The notes: generated from the letters alone by a model not told the origin. 34,360 nt of DNA from Verrucomicrobiota bacterium (GCA_023433275.1 JAEZDN010000122.1:1-34360); one strand, 5' to 3'; positions 8,868 to 17,326 are shown, counted from the first letter of the stretch. Numbers and translations: made by a program.

Positions 8868-9557
8868 TCAGCCCAGATTGTACTTCACAATTGCGTAGAT
8901 GGCCCGGAAGCCATCGCGCCAGCCGATCTTCTTCCCCTCGGCATAGGTGCGGCCATAGTAGGAAATTCCCACTTCATAGATGCGACAATCGGGCAGCTTC
9001 GCCACCTTGGCCGTGATTTCCGGTTCGAAGCCAAAGCGGTTTTCCTCGACCTTGATCTGCGCGAGCACCTCCCGGCGGAACAGCTTGTAGCAGGTCTCCA
9101 TGTCCGTGAGGTTAAGGTTCGTGAACATGTTGGAGAGGAGGGTCAGGAAGCGATTGCCCACCATGTGCCAGAAATAAACCACGCGGTGGGCTTCGGCGCC
9201 CATGAACCGCGACCCGAAGACCACGTCCGCTTTGCCGTCGAGCACCGGCTTGAGGAGTCGCGGATACTCCTGCGGATCGTATTCGAGATCGGCATCCTGC
9301 ACGATGACGACATCGCCCGTCGCGGCGGCGAAACCGGTGCGCAGGGCGGCGCCCTTGCCCTGGTTCACCGCGTGATAGATGACCCGCGAGACCAGCGGCT
9401 CGATCTCGGTTCGGAGAAGGTCCCGGGTGCCATCGCTCGAACAGTCGTCCACCACGATGATTTCCTTGTCGGCCACCGGGGCGGCGCGCACGGCGTCGAC
9501 GATGCCGCGAATGGTTCGACGCTCGTTATAGCATGGAATGACAATGGAGAGCTTCAT
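8868..9557 (-). CDS. DPM1-like family 2 glycosyltransferase
   Basis: A 229-residue soluble GT-A protein. It has LSIVIPCYNERRTI at 3-16, EIIVVDDCSSDGTRD at 32-46, the NQGKGAALRTGF segment at about 65-76 and an intact DADLEYDP at 88-95. FGSRFMG and METCYKLFRREV follow, as in dolichyl-phosphate mannose synthase-like enzymes. There are no TM helices, so it would act at the inner face of the membrane on polyprenyl phosphate. It lies 129 bp upstream of the GtrB-like gene on the same strand. The first 32 residues match the decayed relic at 11902-12052 at 17 positions in my manual alignment. The assignment to the family is firm; the donor sugar is not known. Confidence 0.9.
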   Translation of the reverse strand: MKLSIVIPCYNERRTIRGIVDAVRAAPVADKEIIVVDDCSSDGTRDLLRTEIEPLVSRVIYHAVNQGKGAALRTGFAAATGDVVIVQDADLEYDPQEYPRLLKPVLDGKADVVFGSRFMGAEAHRVVYFWHMVGNRFLTLLSNMFTNLNLTDMETCYKLFRREVLAQIKVEENRFGFEPEITAKVAKLPDCRIYEVGISYYGRTYAEGKKIGWRDGFRAIYAIVKYNLG

Positions 9558-10010
9558 TGGCGACGGGTCCGATGTCCCGAAGCGTGCTTCGCCTCGGGCG
9601 GGGGAGCGGGATTGGAGGTGGATGGCACGGGCATGGACGGGTTTGCCATGGCAAAGTGGTCGGAGGTTCTTGGGATGACTGGCGTCGTACCATGGGGAAT
9701 TGGGACCATGGGGAAAGCTTTTTGCCCAAGGTGAGCCAGCAAGTCGGCGTTAAAGTTCGCGGGTGGGGAACGGGTCCCATGAGAGCAACAAGGCGATGCT
9801 GGCGAACGGACATGACAAGTCGCGAAGGGTGCGCGCAGCCGCTCGCGAACAGCGTGACCTTGGGCCACGTGGCGGCGCTGTTGCGCTCATTGAAGGATGA
9901 GCTCGAATCCAGGCGCAATTGGGTCAGCGCCCTCCACGTCGCGTTACGGGCTCAGGAAGCGAAGCGGTGCGGTGTGAGGCGGCAAAGAGCCGCCGACCCG
10001 TGACGGGAGA
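9558..10010. other. Intergenic spacer without a supported gene
   Basis: This 453-bp gap separates two minus-strand glycosyltransferase genes. Open frames exist on both strands but none has a recognisable domain. A minus-strand frame near 9880-9918 reads FNERNS after a short lead and faintly recalls a GT2 N-terminus, too weakly to call. A 6-bp inverted repeat (CGAAGC, 2-base loop, GCTTCG) lies near 9577-9590. The gap suggests a separate promoter for the genes starting at 9557. Confidence 0.5.
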
Positions 10011-11846
10011 TCAATCATGGCGAAGGGGAACAGGGGACGGCGGGATGGTCGCACCGTCGCGGACGAACACGGCGTAGCGGAGATCGGTCCGCATGAGGTG
10101 CATCTTGTAATTGAGACGTTTCATCTCGTAGTCGACGGCGTACGTGAGCGGCGGCATGGTGCGCAGCACGACATCGGGGGGATTGGCCGCGTCGAATACG
10201 CGAGCGAGCAGCTTTTGCCCCACGGCCGGATCATGCGGCCAGAATATCCACGTGGAGAAGGTCCGTGGTCTCAGCGGCGAGAGAAGGTATCCTGCCGGGA
10301 AATCGTCATAGGAGAAGACCGTCCGCGCTCCGCCGGCAGCGAGGCTGGCGAGGTCCGCGCGCATCGCTGCGAGCCGGCGCGCGTTTGGCTCGTTGGTGAG
10401 AATGCCCGCAAAGGGACCGGGCGCGAATACGGGCCCGCCCTCCTCGAACGGCGCATCACGATAACTGCGCTCCAGCAGGCACACACCCTGGAAAGCCACG
10501 ATGGCAACGAGCACGCCCATCGCCGCGGCCATGCGCGCCCGGTTTGACGCCTGATCACGATCAATGGTCTGCGCGACGAGGCCGACCACCAGCAGCGCAC
10601 AGGTCGCCGCGGGAAAGAGCGTGATGGGAGTGGCATGCAGGCGGTTCGTGCTGGTGAATGCAAGAATTGCAGTGCCAACCAGGCACGGCAGCGCGACGAC
10701 CTTCGCCAATTGCCATGCGTGCTTCCGATCCGGCAACAGCAGAAGCAACGGCAGCAGGGCGCCGCCAAACGACTGGATCAACGGCGCCGATCCCGCGGGA
10801 TAATACACCAGCGTGGGGTGGCGGTGCAGCAGGTAGAGGATCGTCGCCGCCATGACGGGGGCCACCGACGAAAATAACAACCGCGAATTCCGGAAGCTGC
10901 CGGCGGGCAGGATGGAGAGCGCAAGCAATGCCGCAAAGCCGGGGAAATACACCGTCCCGACATGACGGAGTTGGTTCCAAATCGACATGGCTGATCTGGG
11001 GGCCGACGCCCAAATATCGAAATCGTAGCTGCGCGCATACGTGAGGGCATCGTTGAGTCTGGCCTGTCCAATCCACGCAAAGAAGGCCAGTGCGGCCAGG
11101 CCGCCCAGCCCCAGGGATGCAAGCCAGGCCGCGCGATGCGATGGGTCGGCGCGCCATGCGAGTGTCAGTGAGGCCGCCAGGCCGGCGAGAGCGGCGAAGA
11201 GGAGCGACGGATGGGCGAAAGCGGTAGCGATGAAACACGTATTCGCGGCAAAGACGATCAAGTGACGCCTCCTCCGTACCCCAGGCGCCATGTGCAGCAA
11301 CAGGAGGAATATCCCGCCAAACAGGAAGAACGCACCCAGCGTATTGTAGCTGAGGCTCGGAATGTTGAAGTAGGAAAATGTCAGCGTAAAAGCCGTGAGC
11401 AACCGGGCAAAAGGACGGTTCAGATGCGCGGCGGCCACCCGATACGCCAGCCAGCCGCAACCTGCGAGAAGCGCGAAATAGAGATGCCGGTTGAAGAGCA
11501 CGACGCCGGTGCTCGAGCCCACGGCGAGATGATAAAGCTTGAACAGCGGCGTGAGGAGGATCGCCCCGTTTTGGGCAATATTCAGCTCGTCGCTGTATGG
11601 CGTGTTGCCGAGGGCAAACGCATACGGCGCGGCATTGTAGAACGATTCGTCGGTGACATCGACCCCGAGAAAAAGGCGTGCGTAGGAAATCAGGGCAGCC
11701 ACCGCCAACACCACACGCGAGGCAGAGTCCCATTTGGCATCACGCGCCAATGTGGCGGCTTGCCATCCGGTTGGTTCGGGAGGGGCCGGTGCAGACGTAT
11801 CCCTCATGGGCGACGCATCGCAGGCCACCCTGGAGTTTGAAACCAA
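10011..11846 (-). CDS. GT-C-like polytopic membrane protein of the glycan cluster
   Basis: Up to 611 residues. The first TM helix lies at about 44-61 and is followed by GVDVTDESFYNAAPYAF with Asp-Glu at 66-67, then an NIAQNGAILLTPLF loop. The acidic pair in the first external loop and about ten further TM segments fit the GT-C glycosyltransferase fold, though similarity to the other GT-C proteins here is low. Two starts are possible: a TTG at 11846 preceded by AGGTGA about 9 bases upstream, or an ATG at 11807 without an obvious ribosome-binding site. The protein from 11807 would have 598 residues. It appears to be the first gene of the leftward cluster. A decayed GT2 fragment lies just upstream on the same strand. 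Function is inferred from fold and context. Confidence 0.75.
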   Translation of the reverse strand: MVSNSRVACDASPMRDTSAPAPPEPTGWQAATLARDAKWDSASRVVLAVAALISYARLFLGVDVTDESFYNAAPYAFALGNTPYSDELNIAQNGAILLTPLFKLYHLAVGSSTGVVLFNRHLYFALLAGCGWLAYRVAAAHLNRPFARLLTAFTLTFSYFNIPSLSYNTLGAFFLFGGIFLLLLHMAPGVRRRRHLIVFAANTCFIATAFAHPSLLFAALAGLAASLTLAWRADPSHRAAWLASLGLGGLAALAFFAWIGQARLNDALTYARSYDFDIWASAPRSAMSIWNQLRHVGTVYFPGFAALLALSILPAGSFRNSRLLFSSVAPVMAATILYLLHRHPTLVYYPAGSAPLIQSFGGALLPLLLLLPDRKHAWQLAKVVALPCLVGTAILAFTSTNRLHATPITLFPAATCALLVVGLVAQTIDRDQASNRARMAAAMGVLVAIVAFQGVCLLERSYRDAPFEEGGPVFAPGPFAGILTNEPNARRLAAMRADLASLAAGGARTVFSYDDFPAGYLLSPLRPRTFSTWIFWPHDPAVGQKLLARVFDAANPPDVVLRTMPPLTYAVDYEMKRLNYKMHLMRTDLRYAVFVRDGATIPPSPVPLRHD

Positions 11847-11901
11847 AACAATGTTTCACCTGCATGGTTGCGCCCGGCAGGCTGGCGCCCGGTGCCGTCC
11901 G

Positions 11902-12052
11902 GGCCGTGAGGATGGCGTGTCCCCGTCGCTCGCTGTCGCCGATCACCGCGATGGTTTTCCTTGTCGGCGACGGAGGCAGCGCACATCGCCTCCGAAATCG
12001 TGAAGATGATCCCGCACTCGTTGTAGCGGCGAATCGAGATGGAGGGATTCAT
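11902..12052 (-). pseudogene. Decayed N-terminal fragment of a family 2 glycosyltransferase
   Basis: Reading leftward from an ATG at 12052, the frame starts MNPSISIRRYNECGI and reaches SVADKE. This matches the first 32 residues of the intact GT2 at 8868-9557 at 17 positions, including YNE and VADKE. Near 11954-11960, in a run of four T on the plus strand, the frame shifts by one base. Beyond it the other frame continues as KTIAVIGDSERRG, recalling the VDDxSxDGT block of the family. Similarity fades after about 11902 and the remaining ~180 residues are absent. It sits where a GT2 partner of the adjacent GT-C gene would be expected. I infer a relic of a lost cluster member. Confidence 0.6.
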
Positions 12053-12151
12053 GACGACGGCGCGGAGGCTAGCCCGCCGGGCAGTCGAGGGAAGCCTATT
12101 CAGGCCGGTCCGCCCTTGACGGCGCGGAACCGCGCGCGGCATCGTCGGCGC

Positions 12152-12829
12152 ATGTCCGACCCTGCTCCCCGGCCCAATCGTGCGCTGCTGTTGAAACTGG
12201 CGGTGGTCGGTGTCGTGGTGCTGATCGGCGCGTTGATGCTGGCGCGCGGCCATGACTTGCGGGGCATGATCGCGCAGGCCCTTGGGCTGATTCGCGACGC
12301 GGGGCCCGCGACTTTCTTCCTCGCCATGGCGCTGACGCCCGCGGCGGGGATGCCGATGTCGTTCTTCTCGCTGACCGCGGGGTCGGTGTTTGCACCGCAG
12401 ATCGGGATGCCCGCGGTGATCGCCCTGTCGCTCGCGGCGATCACGTTCAGCATGGCCTTCAGCTATTTCCTGGCGACGCGGCTGTTGCGTCCGGTGCTGG
12501 AGTCGCTTCTCACGCGGCTCGGATATAAGCTGCCCCAGATCAAGTCCGGCGATGCCACCGATCTGATCGTGTTGCTGCGCGTGACCCCGGGCATTCCCTT
12601 TCCCGTGCAGAACTACCTGCTCGGGCTGGCGCGGGCGCCATTCGGCAAGTACCTGCTCGTGTCGTGCCTGATCCAGCTGCCGACGAACACGGCGTTCATC
12701 CTTTTTGGCGAAGCGCTCCTGCAGGGGCGCGGCAAGGTGGCGTTCATTTCGCTGAGCGTCATCCTCATGCTGATGGCGGCGACCCAGCTGGTGCGGAAGC
12801 GCTATAGCGCGAAGAAGGCGGCGGAATGA
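12152..12829 (+). CDS. TVP38/TMEM64-family (VTT domain) membrane protein
   Basis: A 225-residue membrane protein starting at ATG 12152. A TM helix near 12-30 is followed by the VTT/SNARE-associated domain: FFSLTAGSVFAPQIG, a hydrophobic AVIALSLAAITFSMAFSYFL segment, and the typical VTPGIPFPVQNYLLGL motif with PFGKYLLVS after it. The C-terminal helix ends in a basic tail (RKRYSAKKAAE). This superfamily (DedA, TMEM41B, YdjX/YdjZ) includes proteins implicated in lipid scrambling or membrane homeostasis; the role here is not known. Its TGA overlaps the ATG of xseA (ATGA), so the two are probably translated as a unit. It is transcribed divergently from the glycan cluster. Confidence 0.87.
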   Translation: MSDPAPRPNRALLLKLAVVGVVVLIGALMLARGHDLRGMIAQALGLIRDAGPATFFLAMALTPAAGMPMSFFSLTAGSVFAPQIGMPAVIALSLAAITFSMAFSYFLATRLLRPVLESLLTRLGYKLPQIKSGDATDLIVLLRVTPGIPFPVQNYLLGLARAPFGKYLLVSCLIQLPTNTAFILFGEALLQGRGKVAFISLSVILMLMAATQLVRKRYSAKKAAE

Positions 12830-14106
12830 AACCGGCCGACATGCTGGGCGACGAGGGCCGGCGGGTGCAGAGCGTCACGGACTTCACCCGCCGCGTGAAG
12901 GAGCTGCTCAAGGGTGGCCTGCCGCCCTGTTGGGTCCAGGGCGAGGTGTCGAACCTGCGCGTGCAGGCCAGCGGCCACGTCTATTTCTCGCTCAAGGATG
13001 CCGGCGCGCAGCTGGGCTGCGTGTTGTTCCGGGGCGATGCGCAGCGTCAGAGCGTGAAGCTGCGCGACGGCCTGCAGGTCCTGGCCTATGGCGAGGTCGA
13101 TGTCTATGAGGCGCGGGGCCAGTACCAGTTGATCACGCGGGCGATCATCGACCACGGGGCGGGCCGGCTCGGCCAGGAATTCGAGCGGCTGAAGGCGCGG
13201 CTGGCGGCCGAGGGCTTGTTCGATGCCGCGCGCAAGAAGCCGCTGCCGCTGCTCCCGCGCACCGTGGGCTTCATCACGTCGCCGACCGGCGCGGCATTGC
13301 AGGATTTCGTGCGCATCCTCCAGCGTCGCCGGTGGACCGGCCGCCTGGTAGTGCTGCCCGCGCGCGTGCAGGGCGAAGGCGCGGCGGCGGAACTGGCGCT
13401 CATGCTCGGCCTCGCGGGCGAGGCGGGGATCTTTGACCTGCTTGTGATCGGCCGCGGCGGCGGCAGTATCGAGGACCTGTGGGCGTTCAACGAGGAGTCC
13501 CTGGTGCGCGCGGTCGCGGCGTGTCCGGTGCCGGTGATATCCGCCGTCGGCCACGAGATCGACTACACCCTCTGCGATTTTGCCGCCGATGCGCGGGCCG
13601 AGACGCCGAGCGGCGCCGCGGAGCTGATTTCCAGCCAGCACCTTTCCTGCTTGGAGCGGCTCGAGCGGGCCGGCGAGAGCATCGACGCGTTGCTGGTGGC
13701 GCGACTCGAACAGGCGGCGCAGCAACTCGACCACCTGCGAAGCCGGCTGCGCCTGCTTTCCCCGGTGGCGCTCATCGAGCAGAATCACCTGCGGCTGGAC
13801 GACCTGCGCAACCGCCTCGCCGCGGCGCTGCGCGATTCCGTGCAGCTGAACCGGCAGGCGCTGAACGGGGCGCGCATCCGGCTGGCCACGGCATCGCCGG
13901 AAAAGCGCGTGCAACACGAATCCCACCGGTTGCTCGCGTTGTGGAAACGCCTCGAGTCGGCCAGCCCGAAATCGGTGCTGAAACGCGGTTACGCCATCGT
14001 GCGGGACGAAGCCGGACGCCCGGTCTCACGCGCCCAGGGCCTGCAGTCCGGGCAGCCGCTGGTGAATGAATTCCACGACGGAAAAGTGCGGGTGCGCACG
14101 GAATAG
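12826..14106 (+). CDS. xseA: Exodeoxyribonuclease VII large subunit
   Basis: A 426-residue XseA, close to the usual length (about 400-460). The N-terminal OB-fold (about 15-110) contains WVQGEVSNLRVQASGHVYFSL. The catalytic domain has FITSPTGAALQDF at 149-161, VIGRGGGSIEDLWAFNEE at 207-224 and SAVGHEIDYTL at 239-249. A helical coiled-coil region follows, then the C-terminal LKRGYAIV segment. With XseB it degrades single-stranded DNA from both ends to short oligonucleotides. The ATG overlaps the stop of the upstream membrane-protein gene. No xseB is found immediately downstream, where it often lies; it is presumably elsewhere. The downstream gap is full of hairpin repeats. Confidence 0.96.
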   Translation: MKPADMLGDEGRRVQSVTDFTRRVKELLKGGLPPCWVQGEVSNLRVQASGHVYFSLKDAGAQLGCVLFRGDAQRQSVKLRDGLQVLAYGEVDVYEARGQYQLITRAIIDHGAGRLGQEFERLKARLAAEGLFDAARKKPLPLLPRTVGFITSPTGAALQDFVRILQRRRWTGRLVVLPARVQGEGAAAELALMLGLAGEAGIFDLLVIGRGGGSIEDLWAFNEESLVRAVAACPVPVISAVGHEIDYTLCDFAADARAETPSGAAELISSQHLSCLERLERAGESIDALLVARLEQAAQQLDHLRSRLRLLSPVALIEQNHLRLDDLRNRLAAALRDSVQLNRQALNGARIRLATASPEKRVQHESHRLLALWKRLESASPKSVLKRGYAIVRDEAGRPVSRAQGLQSGQPLVNEFHDGKVRVRTE

Positions 14107-14385
14107 ACGGGAGGTAAAAGGTAAAGCATGACCCCTTTGGCTCGAGTCCGGCATGACGACGTTTGCGGCCTAGCGGGAGCTCGGCCCTTCCGTGTTGTTG
14201 TCCTCGACGGGCGGTTCCGCGACTGAGGAAAGCAAGTGGACATGCGGTCCACGGCGAGGTCGCCGTGGCTCCAAAGATGGGCGGGACGAGGGCGTCCCGG
14301 CTCCAGGGTCGGCGCCTGGCGGGATTGTTCGCTATCTCCTCGCGAAGCTTTCGTCAGCGATCCAGTACTACAGTACCGGGTGCTC
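14107..14385. repeat. Intergenic spacer with two hairpin-GGCTCCA repeats
   Basis: This spacer lies between convergent genes and has no supported ORF. It holds two members of a dispersed hairpin family. The first, at 14249-14272, has a perfect 9-bp stem (CCACGGCGA/TCGCCGTGG, 2-base loop) followed by CTCC. The second, at 14282-14305, pairs GGGACG with CGTCCC and is followed by GGCTCCA. The hairpins could also serve as bidirectional transcription stops, but no T-tract follows them. Confidence 0.7.
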
Positions 14386-16242
14386 TTATTTCCGCCGGAA
14401 CAGCCGGTCAGCGGCGGCCTTGAGGTCGGGATCGCCGTCCGGCGCCTCGCGGGCGGCCAGCATGGCCCGGAAGGAGCCGGGGGGTGGCAGCGATGAGAAG
14501 GAATGCGCGCGCTCGATTTCCTTTTCGGTGGCCTCGCCACTCAGGACGATCGCGCACCAGGCGTCGGGGTCGGCCAGGCTGCTGCGCCAGAGCGCCAGGC
14601 CCGCCGGGTCACCGTCGCGCCAAAGGGCGAGACCCACGATGACGGCGGTGTCCGGCGACACGATTCGCCGGGCGATGCCACGCCACTCGGGTTCCTCCTG
14701 GGGATCGGCATCGCCCATCAGCAGGAGGTTGAAATAGCTGGTGAGCCCAAGTCGGAGCGCATCGGGGTGACTGGGCGACAAGGCGAGTGCCGCCCGGGCC
14801 TCGTTCCACGCGGCTTGGTCTTCGCCGGTGCGTTCAGCCGCCAACCCGACCAAAAGGTGATCCTGCACGTAGGTGGCCTGGTCGTTTCCGTCGAACCACC
14901 CTCCATACGTCACGGTCCCGAGAATGAGCAGGAGCGCCGCCAAGCCGGCCTGCCTGCGCGGGGTTATTGGCCACCACTGGCGCGGCGACGCAAGCGCGCC
15001 GCCGGCCACGAGGCAGAGCAGCGCGGCGAGCGGAAGGCGGAAGCGGGCGCTGGCATAGGAGAGCAGGATGCCTGCGGCCACTGCGGCGCCGGCGACGAGC
15101 AGCGGACGCGAGGCGCGGCCCAGGGCGATCAGGCCGGGAACGCCGGTGAGCAGCAGCAGGCCCCAGCCGAGTGGATTCCAGCGGAGCCACGGCGAGCGCG
15201 CCTGGTGAAACGCGTAGGTCTTGTTGTTGTACTGTTCATAATTGCCCACGAGGTAGCATGACTTGCGGACGAGCAACGCTAGCCAGCCCGCGGGGTCCGC
15301 CGCGAGTTCGCGAGTCAGGCGCTCGCGCCAGTACGCGTTGAAGGCGTCGACGCGGAGTGAGCCGAGGTCACCGGTCGCGGCCCGGTAAAGGGCTTCCGAC
15401 TCGCGTCGGGCTGGGTTTTCGTGGGTGACCGTGACCGCGGGCAGCAGCATGCGCTGCGTGTAGTAGCGTCCGTTGGCCCCGGGATGGTTGGCGGCCCAGA
15501 GATTGTAGGTACCCTGCCAGGGCAGCAGCCGGAATTCGCCGCTGACTTGTTGAGACCACAGCCCCTGCGCGACCCAGAGGCTGGCGCCGGCGAGCGTGGC
15601 GATCGCAAGGGCGGGGATGGTGCGCCGCAGCGAACCGGCGGCGGCCAGCCAGACAAAAGGGAACGCCAGCCAGAGCAACAGCAGTTGCGGTCGCACCAAA
15701 GCGGCGGCCGCCCAAGCCAGCGACAGGCCGGCGGCTCGCTTCCACGTCGCCCCACCGCCGTTGCGGTCGGGCAGGCAGAGAAGACCGGCGAGGAACAGGG
15801 TGGTCGCCGGCACGGCGTCGAGCACTTGGGTCGCGTAATGTATCAGGACCGGGTTCAAGCCGTGGAGCAGCCCGGCGATCCAGCCGGCGCGCTCGCTTCC
15901 GAACCAGCGCCGGGCGAGCAGGGCGACAAGCCAGGTATTCAAGGCATGCAACAGGAGGCCTGCGGCGGTCGCGGCTTGGGGAAGGGTATCCGTCAGCAGG
16001 CCGGTCGCGCGGAGGCCGGCGAGGAACAACGGATAGCCCATCGCGCGGTAGAACGGTTCCGGGGGGAGCGTGTCGTGGACGATTTGCGCGGCGAGCTGGA
16101 GGTTTTCCCTCTCATCGAGCACGGGTTGCCGGCCGAGCGGTGTGCCCCAATACCACGCGAGGTGGGCACCGCCGTAGAGGAGCGCGAGCAGCGCCACGAG
16201 CCACAGTCCCGGGCGGGCGGTGGGGGCGGCGGCGGCATCCAT
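14386..16242 (-). CDS. GT-C membrane glycosyltransferase with helical repeat tail
   Basis: A 618-residue protein. The first TM helix (about 13-31) is followed by GRQPVLDERENLQLAAQIV with Asp-Glu at 43-44 and PFYRAMGYPLFLAGL, a typical first loop of GT39/PMT-like enzymes. TM helices continue to about residue 460. The tail of about 150 residues looks like a TPR-type helical solenoid (EDQAAWNEARAALALSPSHP), which could bind a partner on the periplasmic side. It is a monocistronic minus-strand gene between xseA and msrB, converging with xseA, and is separated from the main glycan cluster. Stop is TAA. Its substrate is unknown. Confidence 0.8.
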   Translation of the reverse strand: MDAAAAPTARPGLWLVALLALLYGGAHLAWYWGTPLGRQPVLDERENLQLAAQIVHDTLPPEPFYRAMGYPLFLAGLRATGLLTDTLPQAATAAGLLLHALNTWLVALLARRWFGSERAGWIAGLLHGLNPVLIHYATQVLDAVPATTLFLAGLLCLPDRNGGGATWKRAAGLSLAWAAAALVRPQLLLLWLAFPFVWLAAAGSLRRTIPALAIATLAGASLWVAQGLWSQQVSGEFRLLPWQGTYNLWAANHPGANGRYYTQRMLLPAVTVTHENPARRESEALYRAATGDLGSLRVDAFNAYWRERLTRELAADPAGWLALLVRKSCYLVGNYEQYNNKTYAFHQARSPWLRWNPLGWGLLLLTGVPGLIALGRASRPLLVAGAAVAAGILLSYASARFRLPLAALLCLVAGGALASPRQWWPITPRRQAGLAALLLILGTVTYGGWFDGNDQATYVQDHLLVGLAAERTGEDQAAWNEARAALALSPSHPDALRLGLTSYFNLLLMGDADPQEEPEWRGIARRIVSPDTAVIVGLALWRDGDPAGLALWRSSLADPDAWCAIVLSGEATEKEIERAHSFSSLPPPGSFRAMLAAREAPDGDPDLKAAADRLFRRK

Positions 16243-16320
16243 GCGGGCAGCGCACGCGAGAGGGCGGGACAGGGCAATAGGTTTATGAAAAGGCTGGGAG
16301 AACGTCGGGGCGTTTCAAAT

Positions 16321-16346
16321 CCCGGGGCGGGGGCGACCCGGCTCCA
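16321..16346 (+). repeat. Hairpin-GGCTCCA dispersed repeat
   Basis: One copy of the family seen also at 14249, 14282, 21082, 22131, 25040 and 26735: a G-rich arm, a C-rich arm and a GGCTCCA tail. It lies in the 206-bp divergent gap between the GT-C gene and msrB. Confidence 0.7.
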
Positions 16347-16376
16347 GGGATGGATAAAAACCCCAAGTCAGATCGG

Positions 16377-16441
16377 GAATAGGCGGCGGTCCGATCGACT
16401 CGCACGGGAGTCATTTGCCAAACCGAATCCCCCGCCTATTC
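16377..16441 (+). promoter_or_regulatory. 10-bp inverted repeat just upstream of msrB
   Basis: GAATAGGCGG at 16377-16386 is exactly complementary to CCGCCTATTC at 16432-16441, with 45 bases between, and the right arm ends 7 bp before the msrB ATG. A smaller GACTC/GAGTC hairpin sits inside. In RNA this would form a stem covering the ribosome-binding region. In DNA it could be an operator for a dimeric regulator. No protein-binding motif is recognised. Confidence 0.45.
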
Positions 16442-16448
16442 TTCGACC

Positions 16449-17075
16449 ATGCGTTATCGGCTCCTTCCCTTGTTCCTGGCGATCGCGGCGCTGATCGCAT
16501 TTGTCCACGCTCAATCCCTGCCTATGAAATCTTCCAACAACTCCGGGGCAAAGGACGCCCTCGAATGCGCGCCGGGCGAGATTTCCGCCTGCGGTCTGCC
16601 CTCGAATGTCGTCATCGACATGAGCAAAGTGAAAGTGCAGCGCACCGAGACCGAGTGGCGCGCGCGGTTGAACCGGCTCCAGTACCAGGTCACGCGCGAA
16701 CAGGGCACGGAACCGCCCTTCCGGAACGAGTATTGGAACCACCACGGCGACGGCGTCTATTTTTGCGTGGGGTGCGACACGCCGCTCTTCGATTCGCGAC
16801 ACAAGTTCGAGTCCGGCACCGGCTGGCCGAGTTACACCCAGCCCCTCGAGAAAGCCTTTGTCGGCGAGGAGCGCGACACGAGCCATGGGATGGTCCGCAT
16901 CGAGACGCATTGCAACAAGTGCGGGAGCCACCTCGGCCACGTGTTCGAGGACGGCCCGCGTCCGACCGGCCTGCGCTATTGCATCAATTCGGCGTCGTTG
17001 AAATTCGTGCCCCGCGCCGAGTACGACAAATGGGTGGCGCAGGGCCGGCCGACGGCGGACAAGACTGAGACCTGA
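16449..17075 (+). CDS. msrB: Peptide-methionine (R)-S-oxide reductase, exported
   Basis: A 208-residue MsrB with an N-terminal signal sequence (basic start, hydrophobic core 5-19, likely cleavage after VHA-Q). It repairs methionine-R-sulfoxide in proteins, here probably in the periplasm. Two zinc-binding CxxC pairs are visible, CVGC at 106-109 and CNKC at 155-158. The catalytic Cys is C178 in RYCINSASL. The position often occupied by a resolving Cys, in the SGCGWPS motif, is Thr here (SGTGWPSY, T124), so recycling must use another thiol. Extra cysteines at 40 and 48 lie in the linker after the signal. The last codons and the TGA stop fall within a 7-bp tandem repeat array, so the C-terminal residues derive from the repeat. 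Confidence 0.95.
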   Translation: MRYRLLPLFLAIAALIAFVHAQSLPMKSSNNSGAKDALECAPGEISACGLPSNVVIDMSKVKVQRTETEWRARLNRLQYQVTREQGTEPPFRNEYWNHHGDGVYFCVGCDTPLFDSRHKFESGTGWPSYTQPLEKAFVGEERDTSHGMVRIETHCNKCGSHLGHVFEDGPRPTGLRYCINSASLKFVPRAEYDKWVAQGRPTADKTET

Positions 17076-17148
17076 GACCTGAGAGCTGAGAGCTGAAAGC
17101 TGAAAGCTGAAGGCTGAAGGCTGAAGGCTGAAAGCTGAAAGCTGAGAC
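17066..17148. repeat. Heptamer tandem repeat overlapping the msrB 3' end
   Basis: Eleven 7-bp units of the pattern TGARRSC plus a partial one: two TGAGACC, two TGAGAGC, two TGAAAGC, three TGAAGGC, two TGAAAGC, then TGAGAC. Adjacent units are identical in pairs or triplets, indicating recent slippage or local duplication. The array contains the msrB stop codon. Confidence 0.95.
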
Positions 17149-17215
17149 GCGCGCGGCAGTAGCGGGCCGATGCGGGTTGTGCGACGGTTATTTGCCAGGG
17201 CGATGTTTGGTCGGA

Positions 17216-17241
17216 GGATCGTCGCTTGTGACGACCTGACA
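17216..17241. repeat. Hairpin repeat TCGTCGCTTG type, copy 1
   Basis: This segment resembles 21994-22018: both contain TCGTCGCTTG, a divergent base or two, then CGACCT. Self-pairing of TCGTC with GACGA gives a short hairpin. It lies upstream of the sigma factor gene; no T-tract follows. Confidence 0.45.
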
Positions 17242-17326
17242 GGTTAATTTGAAGACGGCATGGCATGACGCAGAGCGGCACGCGGCGGACTTGCGCGGGC
17301 CGGGTGGCTCGCGTTGAATCGGCGCC

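Noticed and set aside
9880..9918. Possible second GT2 relic reading FNERNS on the minus strand
   Set aside because: Only a handful of residues agree and no VDDGS block follows; not distinguishable from chance.
14107..14385. xseB downstream of xseA
   Set aside because: No frame here resembles the small subunit; the spacer holds only repeats.
17066..17148. CRISPR array
   Set aside because: Units are contiguous 7-mers with no spacers and no cas genes nearby.
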